NCBI GenBank assembly: GCA_965200955.1
Contig: OZ241742.1
Location: 3,286,001 to 3,350,000, forward strand
Direction: 5' to 3'
DNA length: 64,000 nt
From: Bin80 sp026708685
GTDB lineage: Bacteria > Bacteroidota > Rhodothermia > Rhodothermales > Bin80
Position 1 is the first letter of the stretch; each line of letters begins with the position of its first letter. A model generated the notes under the pieces. The model ran no database searches, had not been told where the DNA came from, and saw only the letters and a program-made list of their open reading frames with translations. Position numbers and translations under genes: made by a program. Below, piece after piece: positions 30,801 to 39,770 of the stretch.

Positions 30801-31250
30801 TTGCATTGGATCCGTCATATTCAATTGATGAATGACCAGCGGTTCAGCATAGGTGACCCCACTCACCGATGAAAAATGATCCGACACTCGGACGGGATCG
30901 GTATTACCATGATATCGTACATAGTAGGTGCGACGGAGGGCTAACAGGTTTTTACGTGTCGATGGGGTTGGAGTGACATAATCCAGAAATGGATAGACTC
31001 GCTCAATCCGGTAGACTTCATGCAACTCTGCTAATTGATCAAAGGCTTGAAGTCCAATGCGATGAGATTTTTTCGAAATCTGCATCGTGGTATCAAACTG
31101 TACGACAATCACCCCAGATTGAAACTCAGCCGATCTCTGGGCAATGACTGGAGAGACAAAAGTGAGAGAAAGCAAAATCACCCACAACAGAGAAAATCGG
31201 CGGGAGGGCTGCCAACTTGAAAATAGAACGTATTTCAATGTAATATGCAT
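27837..31250 (-). CDS. Subtilisin-like serine protease with plant-type LRRs and T9SS sorting domain
   Basis: The start at 31250 (MHITLKYV) gives about 1137 residues with a signal peptide ending VIAQ; an upstream ATG at 31316 is less likely. The S8 domain has Asp in AMVDNGAH (about residue 192), His in PLHGTAAAG (about 256) and Ser in GTSFSTPFVSG (about 417). A DxDxDG-like acidic loop near IDDDENGFIDD may bind Ca2+. About ten leucine-rich repeats follow with the plant-type consensus LxxNxLTGxIPxEL, then a putative Ig (He_PIG) domain and a C-terminal sorting domain (GNYPNPFRDVTQLMF, LPAGLYLYR). It should be exported by T9SS and act outside the cell. The LRRs may select protein substrates. All catalytic residues are present, so it is probably active. 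Confidence 0.9.
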   Translation of the reverse strand: MHITLKYVLFSSWQPSRRFSLLWVILLSLTFVSPVIAQRSAEFQSGVIVVQFDTTMQISKKSHRIGLQAFDQLAELHEVYRIERVYPFLDYVTPTPSTRKNLLALRRTYYVRYHGNTDPVRVSDHFSSVSGVTYAEPLVIHQLNMTDPMQLVDPNDPEFKFQSALRQLRFTEVWNEVKSESGDPRVVIAMVDNGAHWQHEDLFSNAWINADEVPGNGIDDDENGFIDDVHGVDFSNEDDSNNDPDPSPITWPNPLHGTAAAGIASAVNDNQIGISGASWNAQLMHINATHPSGLGIGFGYEGILYAAMNGADIINASWGGLVSDAMKVQFMNQSLDLATDMGSLIIASSGNYGLDLDRIGFYPASHPRVLSVGSTETETMKLSDFSNYGKLVNVYAPGESILTTGMDREYIRATGTSFSTPFVSGLAALIKTKFPGLSADALREKIRLSAINMDSENPLFRGQLGRGLINGRGAVQNTHLPAIRLKQWSWEDDDNDHQIASGDIVEIKVVFVNYLADATEVSVELIEADPYPFIEILEQSQSIDELGSGDSAKVHFKLRVTGDASLNQRIRFFTKVKTGEVEDISDRFTLDVNRSLHALHQNLIAIYVATQGDEWEDNTNWNTSTVPRLEELNQWHGITMREGWLTDLNLSYNNLTGIVPHELSNFSQLRILNLSGNSLSGLIPSELQRLSQLRRLNIGSNALTGVIPSDLGHLVQLEYLQLFENALTGEIPPSLGRLSRLKLLNLESNSLTGEIPIELKHLSRLEWLGLRDNSLTGKIPLELASLTHLVIVDLGKNLLTGPIPVELANLSKLEWLVISENSLSGEIPAAFGQLDQLQILDVADNALTGRIPVEIFNLLKLETLDLADNQLSGEIPSQVGNLSELKRLELSNNAFTGRLPRSLIQLNYLSTLSFDGQDVCAPKDEEFQQWMKLIPNVAGRTCGALGFTATIEDQQYVHGQSIVPLKLPEATHGVGPIEYSLSPSLPEGLEFQSSTRILHGTPLVSSSFSTEYTYTATDLHGATGSLSFQMSVHSPVSDQEDDVLPQEFTLLGNYPNPFRDVTQLMFDVPDHAQFRIDIMDILGRQVLTIPECDVSSGWSQSIEINASSLPAGLYLYRLIAHSSLRSDVRVGRFVRIR

Positions 31251-31503
31251 CAAACAGTAGGCAAGAGCCAGGGATATGGTGAATGATTTAGAGATGAATA
31301 GTAGTAATGCCATCACGAGATGTCCTTCAATCTCATGGTAGTTGGGGAAGGTGCCTTACAAAAATAGATGTATGATTACCGTAACCATCATTTTAGGTGT
31401 CATCTCCTGTATTCACATCCACATCCTGAATATTTTGCGTTAGATGATCTATGACGATCAGAGAAATGGTGAAATCCAGTTCATAAAAATGTATTGTTCT
31501 TGA

Positions 31504-32349
31504 TCAACCATCCTGTTGCTGTTGATCCAATACTTCCTGCCATCCTTGAAGATAGGTTTGAGCAGGCCAAGCCAAATATCCCGGATATTCCTGACGTGCA
31601 GCCTCAACCGCCCTTAGATCTATATTCGTGGTCACGATGGTGTCTGTTGTTTCAAGTACAACTTCTCCCATGGGATTGACGACTAAAGAGGGACCCCCCA
31701 ATGGAACCCCTAACTCTGGATAGGGACGATTCACTGATATGACCCATGCCGATGCGGTTAAAGCCATAGCCCTGTATGCAAGAAGCCATCGCTCCCATGT
31801 AGCGGGCTCTGTAGCACGAGGTGCAAGGATGACCTGTACCCCCTGGGCAGCTAAAATCTGGGCAGAAGTAGGGCGATTCACATCAGAGCAAATCTGAACC
31901 CCAAACTTGATGCCATCATATTCAATGATATTAGGGGGATCCATCGTTGGCTCATAATGATAGCACTCCCAAAAGCCCTGCTCATTAGGTAAAACATGTT
32001 TCGCAGGTGCTCCAATGATTTCTCCTATTGGATTGATCAGAAGTGCAAGATTGTATCGACGACCGTCAGGCAATTCTCTGATCACCCCTCCAAGAACAGC
32101 AATATTTGCCTGTTTTGCGGCGTGACGAAGTATGGTTTCCCTGATGCCACCACACTGCTCTGCATCCTCAGGATCAACGATTCTTTTCGCTGGTGCCCAA
32201 TCATTGAGAGGTAATTCTGGAAGAACAGCCAACTCAGCACCCTGATCACGAGCTTCTTCAAGGCATGAAGTGAGAGATTCCTCCTCGGCAAAAATCTCGC
32301 TGATCATTGAGATGGCGAACGAATGCGTATTGATTCTCATATTACCCAT
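31504..32349 (-). CDS. Nitrilase-superfamily carbon-nitrogen hydrolase
   Basis: This 281-residue cytoplasmic enzyme carries the catalytic triad of the superfamily: Glu45 in VLPELPLND, Lys117 in APAKHVLPN and Cys154 in GVQICSDVNRP. The superfamily hydrolyses C-N bonds in nitriles, amides or carbamoyl compounds. The motif around Cys (ICSD, not the ICWE or ICYD of common branches) does not allow a substrate call. The protein has no fused domains. It stands alone, transcribed away from the subtilase by a short gap. Length fits the family (260-300). Confidence 0.85.
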   Translation of the reverse strand: MGNMRINTHSFAISMISEIFAEEESLTSCLEEARDQGAELAVLPELPLNDWAPAKRIVDPEDAEQCGGIRETILRHAAKQANIAVLGGVIRELPDGRRYNLALLINPIGEIIGAPAKHVLPNEQGFWECYHYEPTMDPPNIIEYDGIKFGVQICSDVNRPTSAQILAAQGVQVILAPRATEPATWERWLLAYRAMALTASAWVISVNRPYPELGVPLGGPSLVVNPMGEVVLETTDTIVTTNIDLRAVEAARQEYPGYLAWPAQTYLQGWQEVLDQQQQDG

Positions 32350-32578
32350 AACGAATGCAGTTGCTTAAAGCGTATTCTTGATACATCTGAATATATATGG
32401 AATTCCCTATGAAGATTTTATCGATTCATAGAGAATGTGATCCCAATTGACAAAAATAATACTCATCATTGAACAATGAAAAAGCAGAGATCTGGATGGG
32501 TTTCTAAGATATTCAGCGGAGAGTATCTCCATCATCATCTGATCCATTCGGTGATTTGCATCATGTACACATCATCCT
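32350..32578. other. Intergenic region, nothing assigned
   Basis: This AT-rich spacer lies upstream of the nitrilase and downstream of the methyltransferase, both on the minus strand. I see no ORF, RNA or strong hairpin. Confidence 0.4.
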
Positions 32579-33604
32579 TCAAAGTTGTTTGTTGTGTATA
32601 ACAACTCGAGCATACACGGGGCGGGCTCTATTCGGATGAGTCCCATGCGAATCCTTGATTAATCCATGAGGCTTTCTTGGAATCGAATCACGGAGACGAA
32701 TGTCATTCGCGTCTAAAATCTCAAACTGATCAGGATTGTACTTATTCAAAAACGTGATGGGTACCCCCATTGCACCACTCCAGTCCTCTGGAATATTTTT
32801 CGTCTTACTGACTTCAATCGCATCGTAGTTGTCATAATGCGGATACATCTCAGGGGAATACTGTCTGTATAGAATCAATTCCTCATTGCGCTTGTCGTGA
32901 GGTAAATTCGTAAACCATATGCTCTGCGATCGTCCTTTGACCACACCATCAATGATACGATATGAACTCCCCTCCTTCTTCGTTTCAATCAATTCCCGTG
33001 CATAATCTTCAGGAACATCAAAAAGTAGATCTTTACTCATGGGAGTGACTCCCACCCATAGGCGATTACCTTGAATCAGCGGAAAAATCTCTTTGTAGGT
33101 AATTGCATTCTTATTTCCAATGATCAAAAACTTCTTATCGTATTCCATGAGTTGAGCAACATATTCTCGAAACAGTGAAAACGGTGGATTGGTCACTACA
33201 ATATCTGCCTGCTTTAACAGCTCAATGCACTCCGCACTCCGAAAATCCCCATCACCCTGTAGGTGATTGACGGTGATTTCGTGGGTATCTGGGACGAGGT
33301 TGCCATCCTGATTCCCAAGATATTCCAAGTAGATGGCTTGCTCCGAATCATGCCGTGAGAATAGATCTGGCTCCTGATTCTTGTAGCATGTGGCAATCAG
33401 GCGTTTCAGACCAAAGTGTTCAAACTGGTACGAGAAATAATAGAAGAACTTGCTTACGCATGGATCATCACAATTGCAATACACCACCTTGTTTTTGAAG
33501 TGGTGCTTATAGTGACGCAGTTCGTTCTCTATGTCACGCAACTGCGTGTAGAACTCATCCTTCTTACCCCGCTTGGCGGTATGCAGGTTCTGATTGAGTG
33601 CCAT
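32579..33604 (-). CDS. EcoRI-type adenine-specific DNA methyltransferase, copy 1
   Basis: This 341-residue protein belongs to the EcoRI methylase family. The N-terminus has KKDEFYTQLRDIENELRHY, followed by VVYCNCDDP and FSYQFEHFGLK. The catalytic motif IV is VVTNPPFSLFREYV (NPPF), consistent with N6-adenine methylation. The C-terminal third, with EDWSGAMGVPITFL and a long tail, probably sets the target sequence. A near-identical paralogue lies 114 bases upstream. No restriction endonuclease gene is recognisable beside either, so they are orphan methyltransferases or a decayed restriction-modification unit. Confidence 0.9.
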   Translation of the reverse strand: MALNQNLHTAKRGKKDEFYTQLRDIENELRHYKHHFKNKVVYCNCDDPCVSKFFYYFSYQFEHFGLKRLIATCYKNQEPDLFSRHDSEQAIYLEYLGNQDGNLVPDTHEITVNHLQGDGDFRSAECIELLKQADIVVTNPPFSLFREYVAQLMEYDKKFLIIGNKNAITYKEIFPLIQGNRLWVGVTPMSKDLLFDVPEDYARELIETKKEGSSYRIIDGVVKGRSQSIWFTNLPHDKRNEELILYRQYSPEMYPHYDNYDAIEVSKTKNIPEDWSGAMGVPITFLNKYNPDQFEILDANDIRLRDSIPRKPHGLIKDSHGTHPNRARPVYARVVIHNKQL

Positions 33605-33717
33605 GGTTTCAGATCAGATTTGTGAAATCTTCATAGCTTAAAACATCGTATCGTGGTATCATTATAACCCTCAACCAAATCGCGTATGGTAACACACCGA
33701 AGTATGACATCGATGGT

Positions 33718-34713
33718 TTATAGTAGTTTGTTTCGAATGATAATTCTAGCATAAATTTCTTTGCCTTTGATCAGAAATCGACTCTGCTTTCCAGTCAATG
33801 CTTTGATCAATGGTCTATCCATACCGATGATTTCAAACTGATCTGGATTGTACTTATCCAAAAACGTGATGGGTAACCCCATTGCACCGCTCCAATCTTC
33901 TGGAATATTTTTCGTCTTGCTGACTTCAATCGCATCGTAGTTGTCATAATGCGGATACATCTCAGGGGAATACTGTCTGTAGAGAATCAATTTCTCGTTA
34001 CGCTTGTCGTGAGACAGGTTCGTGAACCAGCACGCATTCCCTAATCTTCCCTTCACAGCCCCATCCACAATTCGGTAGGCACTGCCTTCTTTTTTTGTTT
34101 CAACCAACTCTCGGGCATACTCTTCGGGTACGTCAAAAAGCATATCACGACCACCTGTCCCATAACCCAACCATAGCAAGTTATCTTTGATCAAAGGAAA
34201 GATCTCTTTATAGGTGATCGCATTCTGATTTCCAATGATCAAAAACTTCTTATCGTATTCCATGAGTTGAGCAACATATTCTCGAAACAGTGAAAACGGT
34301 GGATTGGTCACTACAATATCTGCCTGCTTTAACAGCTCAATGCACTCCGCACTCCGAAAATCCCCATCACCCTGTAGGTGATTGACGGTGATTTCATAGG
34401 TATCTGGGACAAGGTTGCCATCCTGATCCCCACAGTATTCCAAGTAGATGGCTTGCTCCGAATCATGCCGTGAGAATAGATCTGGCTCCTGATTCTTGTA
34501 GCATGTGGCAATCAGGCGTTTCAGACCAAAGTGTTCAAACTGGTACGAGAAATAAAAGAAGAATTTGCTTACGCGTGGATCATCACAATTGCAATACACC
34601 ACCTTGTTTTTGAAGTGGTGCTTGTAGTGACGCAGTTCGTTCTCTATGTCACGTAGTAGCGTGTAAAACTCATCCTTTTTTGCACGCTTTGCCTGATTGA
34701 GATTTATATTCAT
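33718..34713 (-). CDS. EcoRI-type adenine-specific DNA methyltransferase, copy 2
   Basis: The 331-residue paralogue of the gene at 32579 has the same NPPF catalytic motif and KKDEFYTLLRDIENELRHY start. The DNA encoding residues about 15-170 is almost identical to copy 1 (33100-33590 versus 34210-34690), while the middle (LLWLGYGTGGRDMLF) and the last 40 residues differ. This pattern suggests duplication followed by gene conversion in the catalytic half and divergence in the recognition half. Both copies may methylate different sites. No nuclease partner is visible. Confidence 0.9.
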   Translation of the reverse strand: MNINLNQAKRAKKDEFYTLLRDIENELRHYKHHFKNKVVYCNCDDPRVSKFFFYFSYQFEHFGLKRLIATCYKNQEPDLFSRHDSEQAIYLEYCGDQDGNLVPDTYEITVNHLQGDGDFRSAECIELLKQADIVVTNPPFSLFREYVAQLMEYDKKFLIIGNQNAITYKEIFPLIKDNLLWLGYGTGGRDMLFDVPEEYARELVETKKEGSAYRIVDGAVKGRLGNACWFTNLSHDKRNEKLILYRQYSPEMYPHYDNYDAIEVSKTKNIPEDWSGAMGLPITFLDKYNPDQFEIIGMDRPLIKALTGKQSRFLIKGKEIYARIIIRNKLL

Positions 34714-34751
34714 GATCTATGTACCATGAAAAAATATAGATCCACTCGTGT

Positions 34752-35657
34752 TTATTCATCAAAAAATGGAAACAGTGCCTTGAGCTCTTCGCGTGTCGGC
34801 TGACTTCCATATTCCGAAATCTCAAACGCTTCGGCAAACTCGATCGCACTCCCCCGCTCCTCACCGTAATACTCTATCAATAACTCGCGATACGTATTGG
34901 CTACATTGGCATCCCAGCCCTCAAATCGCTCACGAATCCAAGCCTTGCGGGCCGCTTCATCCTCTGGTACCTCATCAAGATACCCACCATGCCATGCATT
35001 CCAGTCCGAAAACTGACTCCGTAAGGCAGCCATACACTCATATTTCTGATCTCCCACCGACCCTATATCCACAATCACATCCGGCTCAAAAGGATAGGGT
35101 TTCTGAAAGCGATCATAATAATACAGAAAGACTGGATTCTTTTCAACTCTTGGAACGGTCGGCGTAAAGAAGGGAACCGTTACCATAAAGGCCGCATCTT
35201 GAACAAGGATAGCGGTATACCGATGATCGGGATGATAGTCATTGGAACGTGGGGCCAGTACGATGTCAGCCTGCCACTCTCGAATCAGTCGGGCCACGAT
35301 CTTTCGATTTTCCAAAGTAGGCATCAGTTCGCCATCATGAATGTCCAACACAATGGATTCTTCAATCCCCAATATGTCAGCGCAATCTTCTATTTCGGCT
35401 TTCCGAACCAGCGCCAGTGGGCCACCTGCCATGGAATAATGTCCAATATCTCCATTGGTCAGTGAAACAAACTTCACCTTGTGCCCCATAGCTGCCCACA
35501 TTGAAGCAACTCCAGCCGCACGAACCTCGCAGTCATCAGGATGCCCGCCGAAGGCTATGATTCTAAGCGGCTCTTGTGCCCTACCTGAAATCGACACAGC
35601 AACTCCGATCAAAAGTGACAGAAAACAACTTCTGATCAATAAATTTTGTAACCTCAT
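34752..35657 (-). CDS. PIG-L family deacetylase, secreted
   Basis: The 301-residue product starts with a signal peptide ending near SGRAQ (residue 28). The zinc-binding motif HPDD (residues 39-42) and the second motif HPDH (about residue 141) define the PIG-L/LmbE family, which removes N-acetyl groups from GlcNAc-containing molecules. The exported location suggests action on periplasmic or cell-surface glycans. It is divergently transcribed from the beta-lactamase-like pair with only 33 bases between starts. Substrate unknown. Confidence 0.88.
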   Translation of the reverse strand: MRLQNLLIRSCFLSLLIGVAVSISGRAQEPLRIIAFGGHPDDCEVRAAGVASMWAAMGHKVKFVSLTNGDIGHYSMAGGPLALVRKAEIEDCADILGIEESIVLDIHDGELMPTLENRKIVARLIREWQADIVLAPRSNDYHPDHRYTAILVQDAAFMVTVPFFTPTVPRVEKNPVFLYYYDRFQKPYPFEPDVIVDIGSVGDQKYECMAALRSQFSDWNAWHGGYLDEVPEDEAARKAWIRERFEGWDANVANTYRELLIEYYGEERGSAIEFAEAFEISEYGSQPTREELKALFPFFDE

Positions 35658-35690
35658 GAATTCAACCTAAATTTAAGTGGTGATTGACCA

Positions 35691-37013
35691 ATGTTAAGAA
35701 ATTTTTTGGTTTTTTTCTTGCTCTTGCTCCCTCGGGCATCCCAGGGGCAATCCCTTGAAGTCAGGATGGACTCTCTGTTTGATGCAGAAAACAATGCAAG
35801 CGCGCCCGGTGTAGCCGTCGTCATTGTTCGCGGGGATAGCATTCATTTTGCCAAGGGTTATGGAATAGCCGACCTTGAACACAACATCCCGATCACTCCG
35901 AATACCGTGTTTATGGCTGCCAGTGTTTCAAAGCAATTTACGGCATATGGAATGGCATTGCTCTCCAAACAAGACAAGATTTCCATTCAAGATACCGTCA
36001 CCAAATACGTACCCGAACTCCATTCGCTTGATTCCCCGATCACCATTGAACATTTGATTCATCATACCAGTGGTCTGAAAGATGAATTCAGCCTCCTTGC
36101 ATTGGCAGGATATCGAATGGATGATGTCATTACCAAAGAAGACATCCTTAGGCTCATCTTTCACCAAACGGACTTGAATTTTGAATCTGGCACTCGCTAT
36201 TCCTATAGCAACTCTGGATATACCCTACTGACAGAAATCATCGAACGCATCAGTCAGCAATCCTTCCGTAGCTGGATGCATCAGCATGTGTTCCAACCCT
36301 TGGGCATGAATGATTCTCATTTTCGATCTTCACTGGGTGAAGTAACTCCCAACATTGCCTCTGGCTATATTACCTCTGACGATGGATATAAAGCTCAACG
36401 TGTCAATTACGCCAGTGTAGGAGCAAGTGGACTCTACACAACGGCCCTTGATTTGGGCCGCTGGCTGATTGCTCTTAAAAACGGTGAAATCGGAGGAATA
36501 GAAACCCGTGATTTAGCACAGACCAGAGGCGTACTTTCTAATGGAGATACGCTCAACTATGCCTATGGACTCAGTTATGGACGTTTCAGAGGAACTCCAT
36601 ACATTGGACATAGCGGCTCGCACCGAGGGTATCGCACATGGGCAGGCCGCTTTCCAGATCATGATTTAGGGATTGTAGTCTTAGCCAATCTAGAAGAATT
36701 GAATCCATCCTTGTTAGCACAAAAGATTGCCTCTCTTTTCATTGAAGAAAAGAGCCTCTATCCATATGAAGGAACCTATTATAGCACAGAACTCAATAGC
36801 ACCATCTCTATTACCCTTGAAAGCGATACACTCCGAGTGTACTCTCGTCGTGGAAATCTTGCCACCCTGTCTCGGTCTGGACACAATTCGTTTACCAGTG
36901 ATATATGGTATCTGAGTTCGTTAGAATTTGATCGAGATGGCAATGTGGTCAGTGGAGTCCATGTGAGTTCTGGGCGCTCGAAAAATATCTGGTTTCAAAA
37001 ATTGGATCCATGA
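35691..37013 (+). CDS. Serine beta-lactamase-like hydrolase (class C type), first of pair
   Basis: This 440-residue exported enzyme has the three penicillin-recognising motifs: SVSK (Ser78-Lys81), YSN in YSYSNSGY (about residue 180), and HSG in YIGHSGSHRG (about residue 306). An N-terminal signal peptide is followed by a class C beta-lactamase/esterase-fold domain and a C-terminal beta domain of about 70 residues. Members include DD-peptidases, esterases and peptidases, so antibiotic resistance should not be assumed. It overlaps the next gene by four bases (ATGA at 37010-37013), so the two are translationally coupled. Confidence 0.88.
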   Translation: MLRNFLVFFLLLLPRASQGQSLEVRMDSLFDAENNASAPGVAVVIVRGDSIHFAKGYGIADLEHNIPITPNTVFMAASVSKQFTAYGMALLSKQDKISIQDTVTKYVPELHSLDSPITIEHLIHHTSGLKDEFSLLALAGYRMDDVITKEDILRLIFHQTDLNFESGTRYSYSNSGYTLLTEIIERISQQSFRSWMHQHVFQPLGMNDSHFRSSLGEVTPNIASGYITSDDGYKAQRVNYASVGASGLYTTALDLGRWLIALKNGEIGGIETRDLAQTRGVLSNGDTLNYAYGLSYGRFRGTPYIGHSGSHRGYRTWAGRFPDHDLGIVVLANLEELNPSLLAQKIASLFIEEKSLYPYEGTYYSTELNSTISITLESDTLRVYSRRGNLATLSRSGHNSFTSDIWYLSSLEFDRDGNVVSGVHVSSGRSKNIWFQKLDP

Positions 37014-38617
37014 AAGTTCCACTATTAATCTTCTTATTCTTCATGGTGCATGTCCCTGTTCATGCACAGATTGAAGATCTTTTCAGTCCTTGGAATCATG
37101 ATCACTCACCCGGAGTCGCAGTTGCGGTTCAATATCAAGGTGACATCCTGTTTCATGATGGATTTGGAATGGCGAATCTTGAACACCGGATCCCCATCAC
37201 ATCTACCAGTGTTTTTGATCTTGCATCCCTGTCAAAGCAGTTCACGGCATTTGCCATCTCCATGTTGATTGAGGAAGAGAGCATTTCGCTCAACGATGAT
37301 ATTCGCACCTATTTGCCAGAATTTCCCGACTTTGGTCATACCATTACCTTAGAACACCTTCTCTATCATACCAGTGGTTTACGAGATTGGCCTCAATTGT
37401 TAGGACTCTCAGGACAAAATATGCAAGATGTGATTTCAATGGGCGAAATCTTTTCGTTGATTACCCATCAAAAGGACCTCAATTTCACTCCCGGTACTCA
37501 ATACCTGTATTCCAACACTGGTTACAATCTTCTGGCAATGATCATAGAGCATGTTAGTGGGCAATCGTTCCGTTCCTACATGGAAGATCATATCTTTGAA
37601 CCGCTTCAGATGGCACATACCCATGTTCAGGACGATCATGAAGATGTCGTCTTTAGCCGCGTCACGAGCTACCAGCCGTTAGCCAATTCCTATTTTCGGT
37701 TGGGTAATGGACTGATGGCCCTCGGATCAAGTTCAGTGCACTCAACCACCGAGGATCTTCTTCGGTGGGTTGAGCATCTTGAAAATCAAACCCTAGGATC
37801 TCCAGATGTAGTCGCGTTGATGAATCAACAGGGCATCCTTGAAGATGGCGTACCCATTGCATACGGCTTCGGGCTGGTCCATGGAAACTATCGTGGATTG
37901 AAGACCATCTCTCACACTGGTGCATGGGCTGGGTTTCGTACCGCACTCCTCCGCTTCCCCGATCATGAATATACCGTCATCATCTTAGGCAATGATGCCT
38001 CCATGAATGCCACAGATCTGGCCTATCAGGTCGCCGAGTTTCATCTCGGAGTGTTCATGAGTTCTGAATCAAATTCCACCGTTCCATCTGGCCATTTCAC
38101 CCCTGACGATTATGCAGGGATCTACGACTTTTCTCCCTCCTTACTTCTGCAATTAACGATAGAGGACTCTTCCCTGATCGCCATTCTACCGCCTCACAGT
38201 GAGACACCCGTTGAAGTGACCGGGAAAGACTCGCTGTCCATTGATATTTTTGACGAACCAATCCTTTTTACCCGCGATTCAACTGGAACCGTGACCCATG
38301 CATCTACTCACAACTTTGAGTCCGAGCGGTCTCCGTTTTCAAAAGAGATTCCTCCTCCTGCAATCTTGGAAGGATGTTACATGAGCCAAGAGCTTGCTAC
38401 ATCTTACATCATAGAGATTCAAGATGATACTCTGGTGGCCACCGGGCCGCGAGGTCAACAGCATACGCTCAATAGAGCATTTGAGACTGTCTATACAAGT
38501 AATTCTTGGACCATGCCAGTGATTCGGTTTTTTCAGGATCCTCCATCCCAGACTATATCCCATCTGGAGATCAATAGCCCCCGCAATTACAATGTCAGAT
38601 TTGAGCGGGGTTGTTAG
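37010..38617 (+). CDS. Serine beta-lactamase-like hydrolase (class C type), second of pair
   Basis: The 535-residue paralogue of the preceding gene starts at the overlapping ATGA. A signal peptide (ending VHAQ, residue 20) precedes the fold. The motifs are SLSK (Ser73-Lys76), YSN in YLYSNTGY (about residue 167) and HTG in TISHTGAWAG (about residue 304). The longer C-terminal region (about 180 residues) forms a beta-rich module (DYAGIYDF...) like lipocalin-type tails of this family. The two genes are likely made together. The reaction is unknown; cell-wall peptide or ester hydrolysis is most likely. Confidence 0.86.
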   Translation: MKVPLLIFLFFMVHVPVHAQIEDLFSPWNHDHSPGVAVAVQYQGDILFHDGFGMANLEHRIPITSTSVFDLASLSKQFTAFAISMLIEEESISLNDDIRTYLPEFPDFGHTITLEHLLYHTSGLRDWPQLLGLSGQNMQDVISMGEIFSLITHQKDLNFTPGTQYLYSNTGYNLLAMIIEHVSGQSFRSYMEDHIFEPLQMAHTHVQDDHEDVVFSRVTSYQPLANSYFRLGNGLMALGSSSVHSTTEDLLRWVEHLENQTLGSPDVVALMNQQGILEDGVPIAYGFGLVHGNYRGLKTISHTGAWAGFRTALLRFPDHEYTVIILGNDASMNATDLAYQVAEFHLGVFMSSESNSTVPSGHFTPDDYAGIYDFSPSLLLQLTIEDSSLIAILPPHSETPVEVTGKDSLSIDIFDEPILFTRDSTGTVTHASTHNFESERSPFSKEIPPPAILEGCYMSQELATSYIIEIQDDTLVATGPRGQQHTLNRAFETVYTSNSWTMPVIRFFQDPPSQTISHLEINSPRNYNVRFERGC

Positions 38618-39669
38618 ACCCGTTCCAGTTTGATCGGATAGCTTTGACCCGCATTCCACTGGCATACATAAAGGTTTTCATCTTGATCCACACATACATC
38701 ATGGCAATGATGGAAGATTTTTTCCTGTTGGAGCATCAGTTGCAGTTCACCGTTGACATATTCTGGAGCGGTTCCACCAGGGTTGGATACAACCCGATCA
38801 TTCGCATCAAGAATGGTCACAAACCCCGAATCAGGGGTTTGATTCAGATAACGAAGTCGAGACCAGCATACACCGGAGTACAACATCTGACCATGGATGA
38901 CCGCTCTGCACACATACGCACCCGGAAGAAAAATGGTAGAAAGATATTGTCCATCCAGCGTGAATCTCTTGAATGCATTATGTCCTCGACTTGTGCAGAT
39001 CAGTGAGGGCATATTTGGGTTGCGAAGATCTACACATACACCATGAGCCGTCTGGAATTGATGATCCTCATCTCCACTCCCACCAAACTTGCGGATATAA
39101 TTGCCCTCGTAATCAAACTGCAGGATCCACTGAGAACCATATCCGTCAGCAACATAAATATCCCCATTAGGTGCGATGGCAGTTTCAGTAGGATAGTATA
39201 AATCGGATTCTTCGTACACTCCAAGTTGGTAAGGATGAGGCAGTCTCATCACAACTTGCCCAGTTAAGGTCGTCTTCACGACCTGTGGATTCCCGTCAAA
39301 GCCATTATCACAAATAAACAAAAACTCTTCCTCGCCCTCTTCCCATAACGTTAATCCATGTCCATATGGATACTCGCCTCCCCAAGTATCTAAAATCCTG
39401 CCAGAAAGATCATAAATCAGGATATTATTTTGAGTTTCATCCCCTATCATAAACAATCTGCCCGATCGATCCTGAACCATTTCGTGACAATTGTTCACAG
39501 GCACAACTGAAGCATCCTGATCCCCCCAGTTTCTATGGACACGATACCAAAACTCTCCATGTCCAATGATCTCATTAGAGGCTGTGGATTGCCTCATGAT
39601 ATTCAGGGGCATCAGGGATAAGGCAGCGGCCTGTACGCCTCTCTGTGTAAATTCGCGTCGATTCATCAA
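38614..39669 (-). CDS. NHL-repeat beta-propeller protein with Tat-like signal
   Basis: This 351-residue protein begins NRREFTQRGVQAAALSLMP, a twin-arginine-like signal (RR, then a hydrophobic stretch), so export in folded form is plausible. The mature part has NHL-like blades (GDIYVADGYGSQWILQFDYEG), a HGxxxW region and the ending ENLYVCQWNAG typical of the peptidyl-alpha-hydroxyglycine amidating lyase-like NHL proteins of bacteria. Function is unknown. It ends four bases inside the end of the upstream beta-lactamase-like gene, on the opposite strand (convergent). Confidence 0.75.
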   Translation of the reverse strand: MMNRREFTQRGVQAAALSLMPLNIMRQSTASNEIIGHGEFWYRVHRNWGDQDASVVPVNNCHEMVQDRSGRLFMIGDETQNNILIYDLSGRILDTWGGEYPYGHGLTLWEEGEEEFLFICDNGFDGNPQVVKTTLTGQVVMRLPHPYQLGVYEESDLYYPTETAIAPNGDIYVADGYGSQWILQFDYEGNYIRKFGGSGDEDHQFQTAHGVCVDLRNPNMPSLICTSRGHNAFKRFTLDGQYLSTIFLPGAYVCRAVIHGQMLYSGVCWSRLRYLNQTPDSGFVTILDANDRVVSNPGGTAPEYVNGELQLMLQQEKIFHHCHDVCVDQDENLYVCQWNAGQSYPIKLERV

Positions 39670-39770
39670 TTGTACAAATTTGAATGAAGGGGCATGGATG
39701 CAGACAATGAACGATACATCCGAATCAATAATAATTCAATCTGTTGTTTTCAAAATTAAGAAGTTTAGCC

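Noticed and set aside
35691..38617. Beta-lactam resistance from the paired serine hydrolases
   Set aside because: SxxK, YxN and HxG motifs are shared with esterases and DD-peptidases; sequence alone does not support a resistance call.
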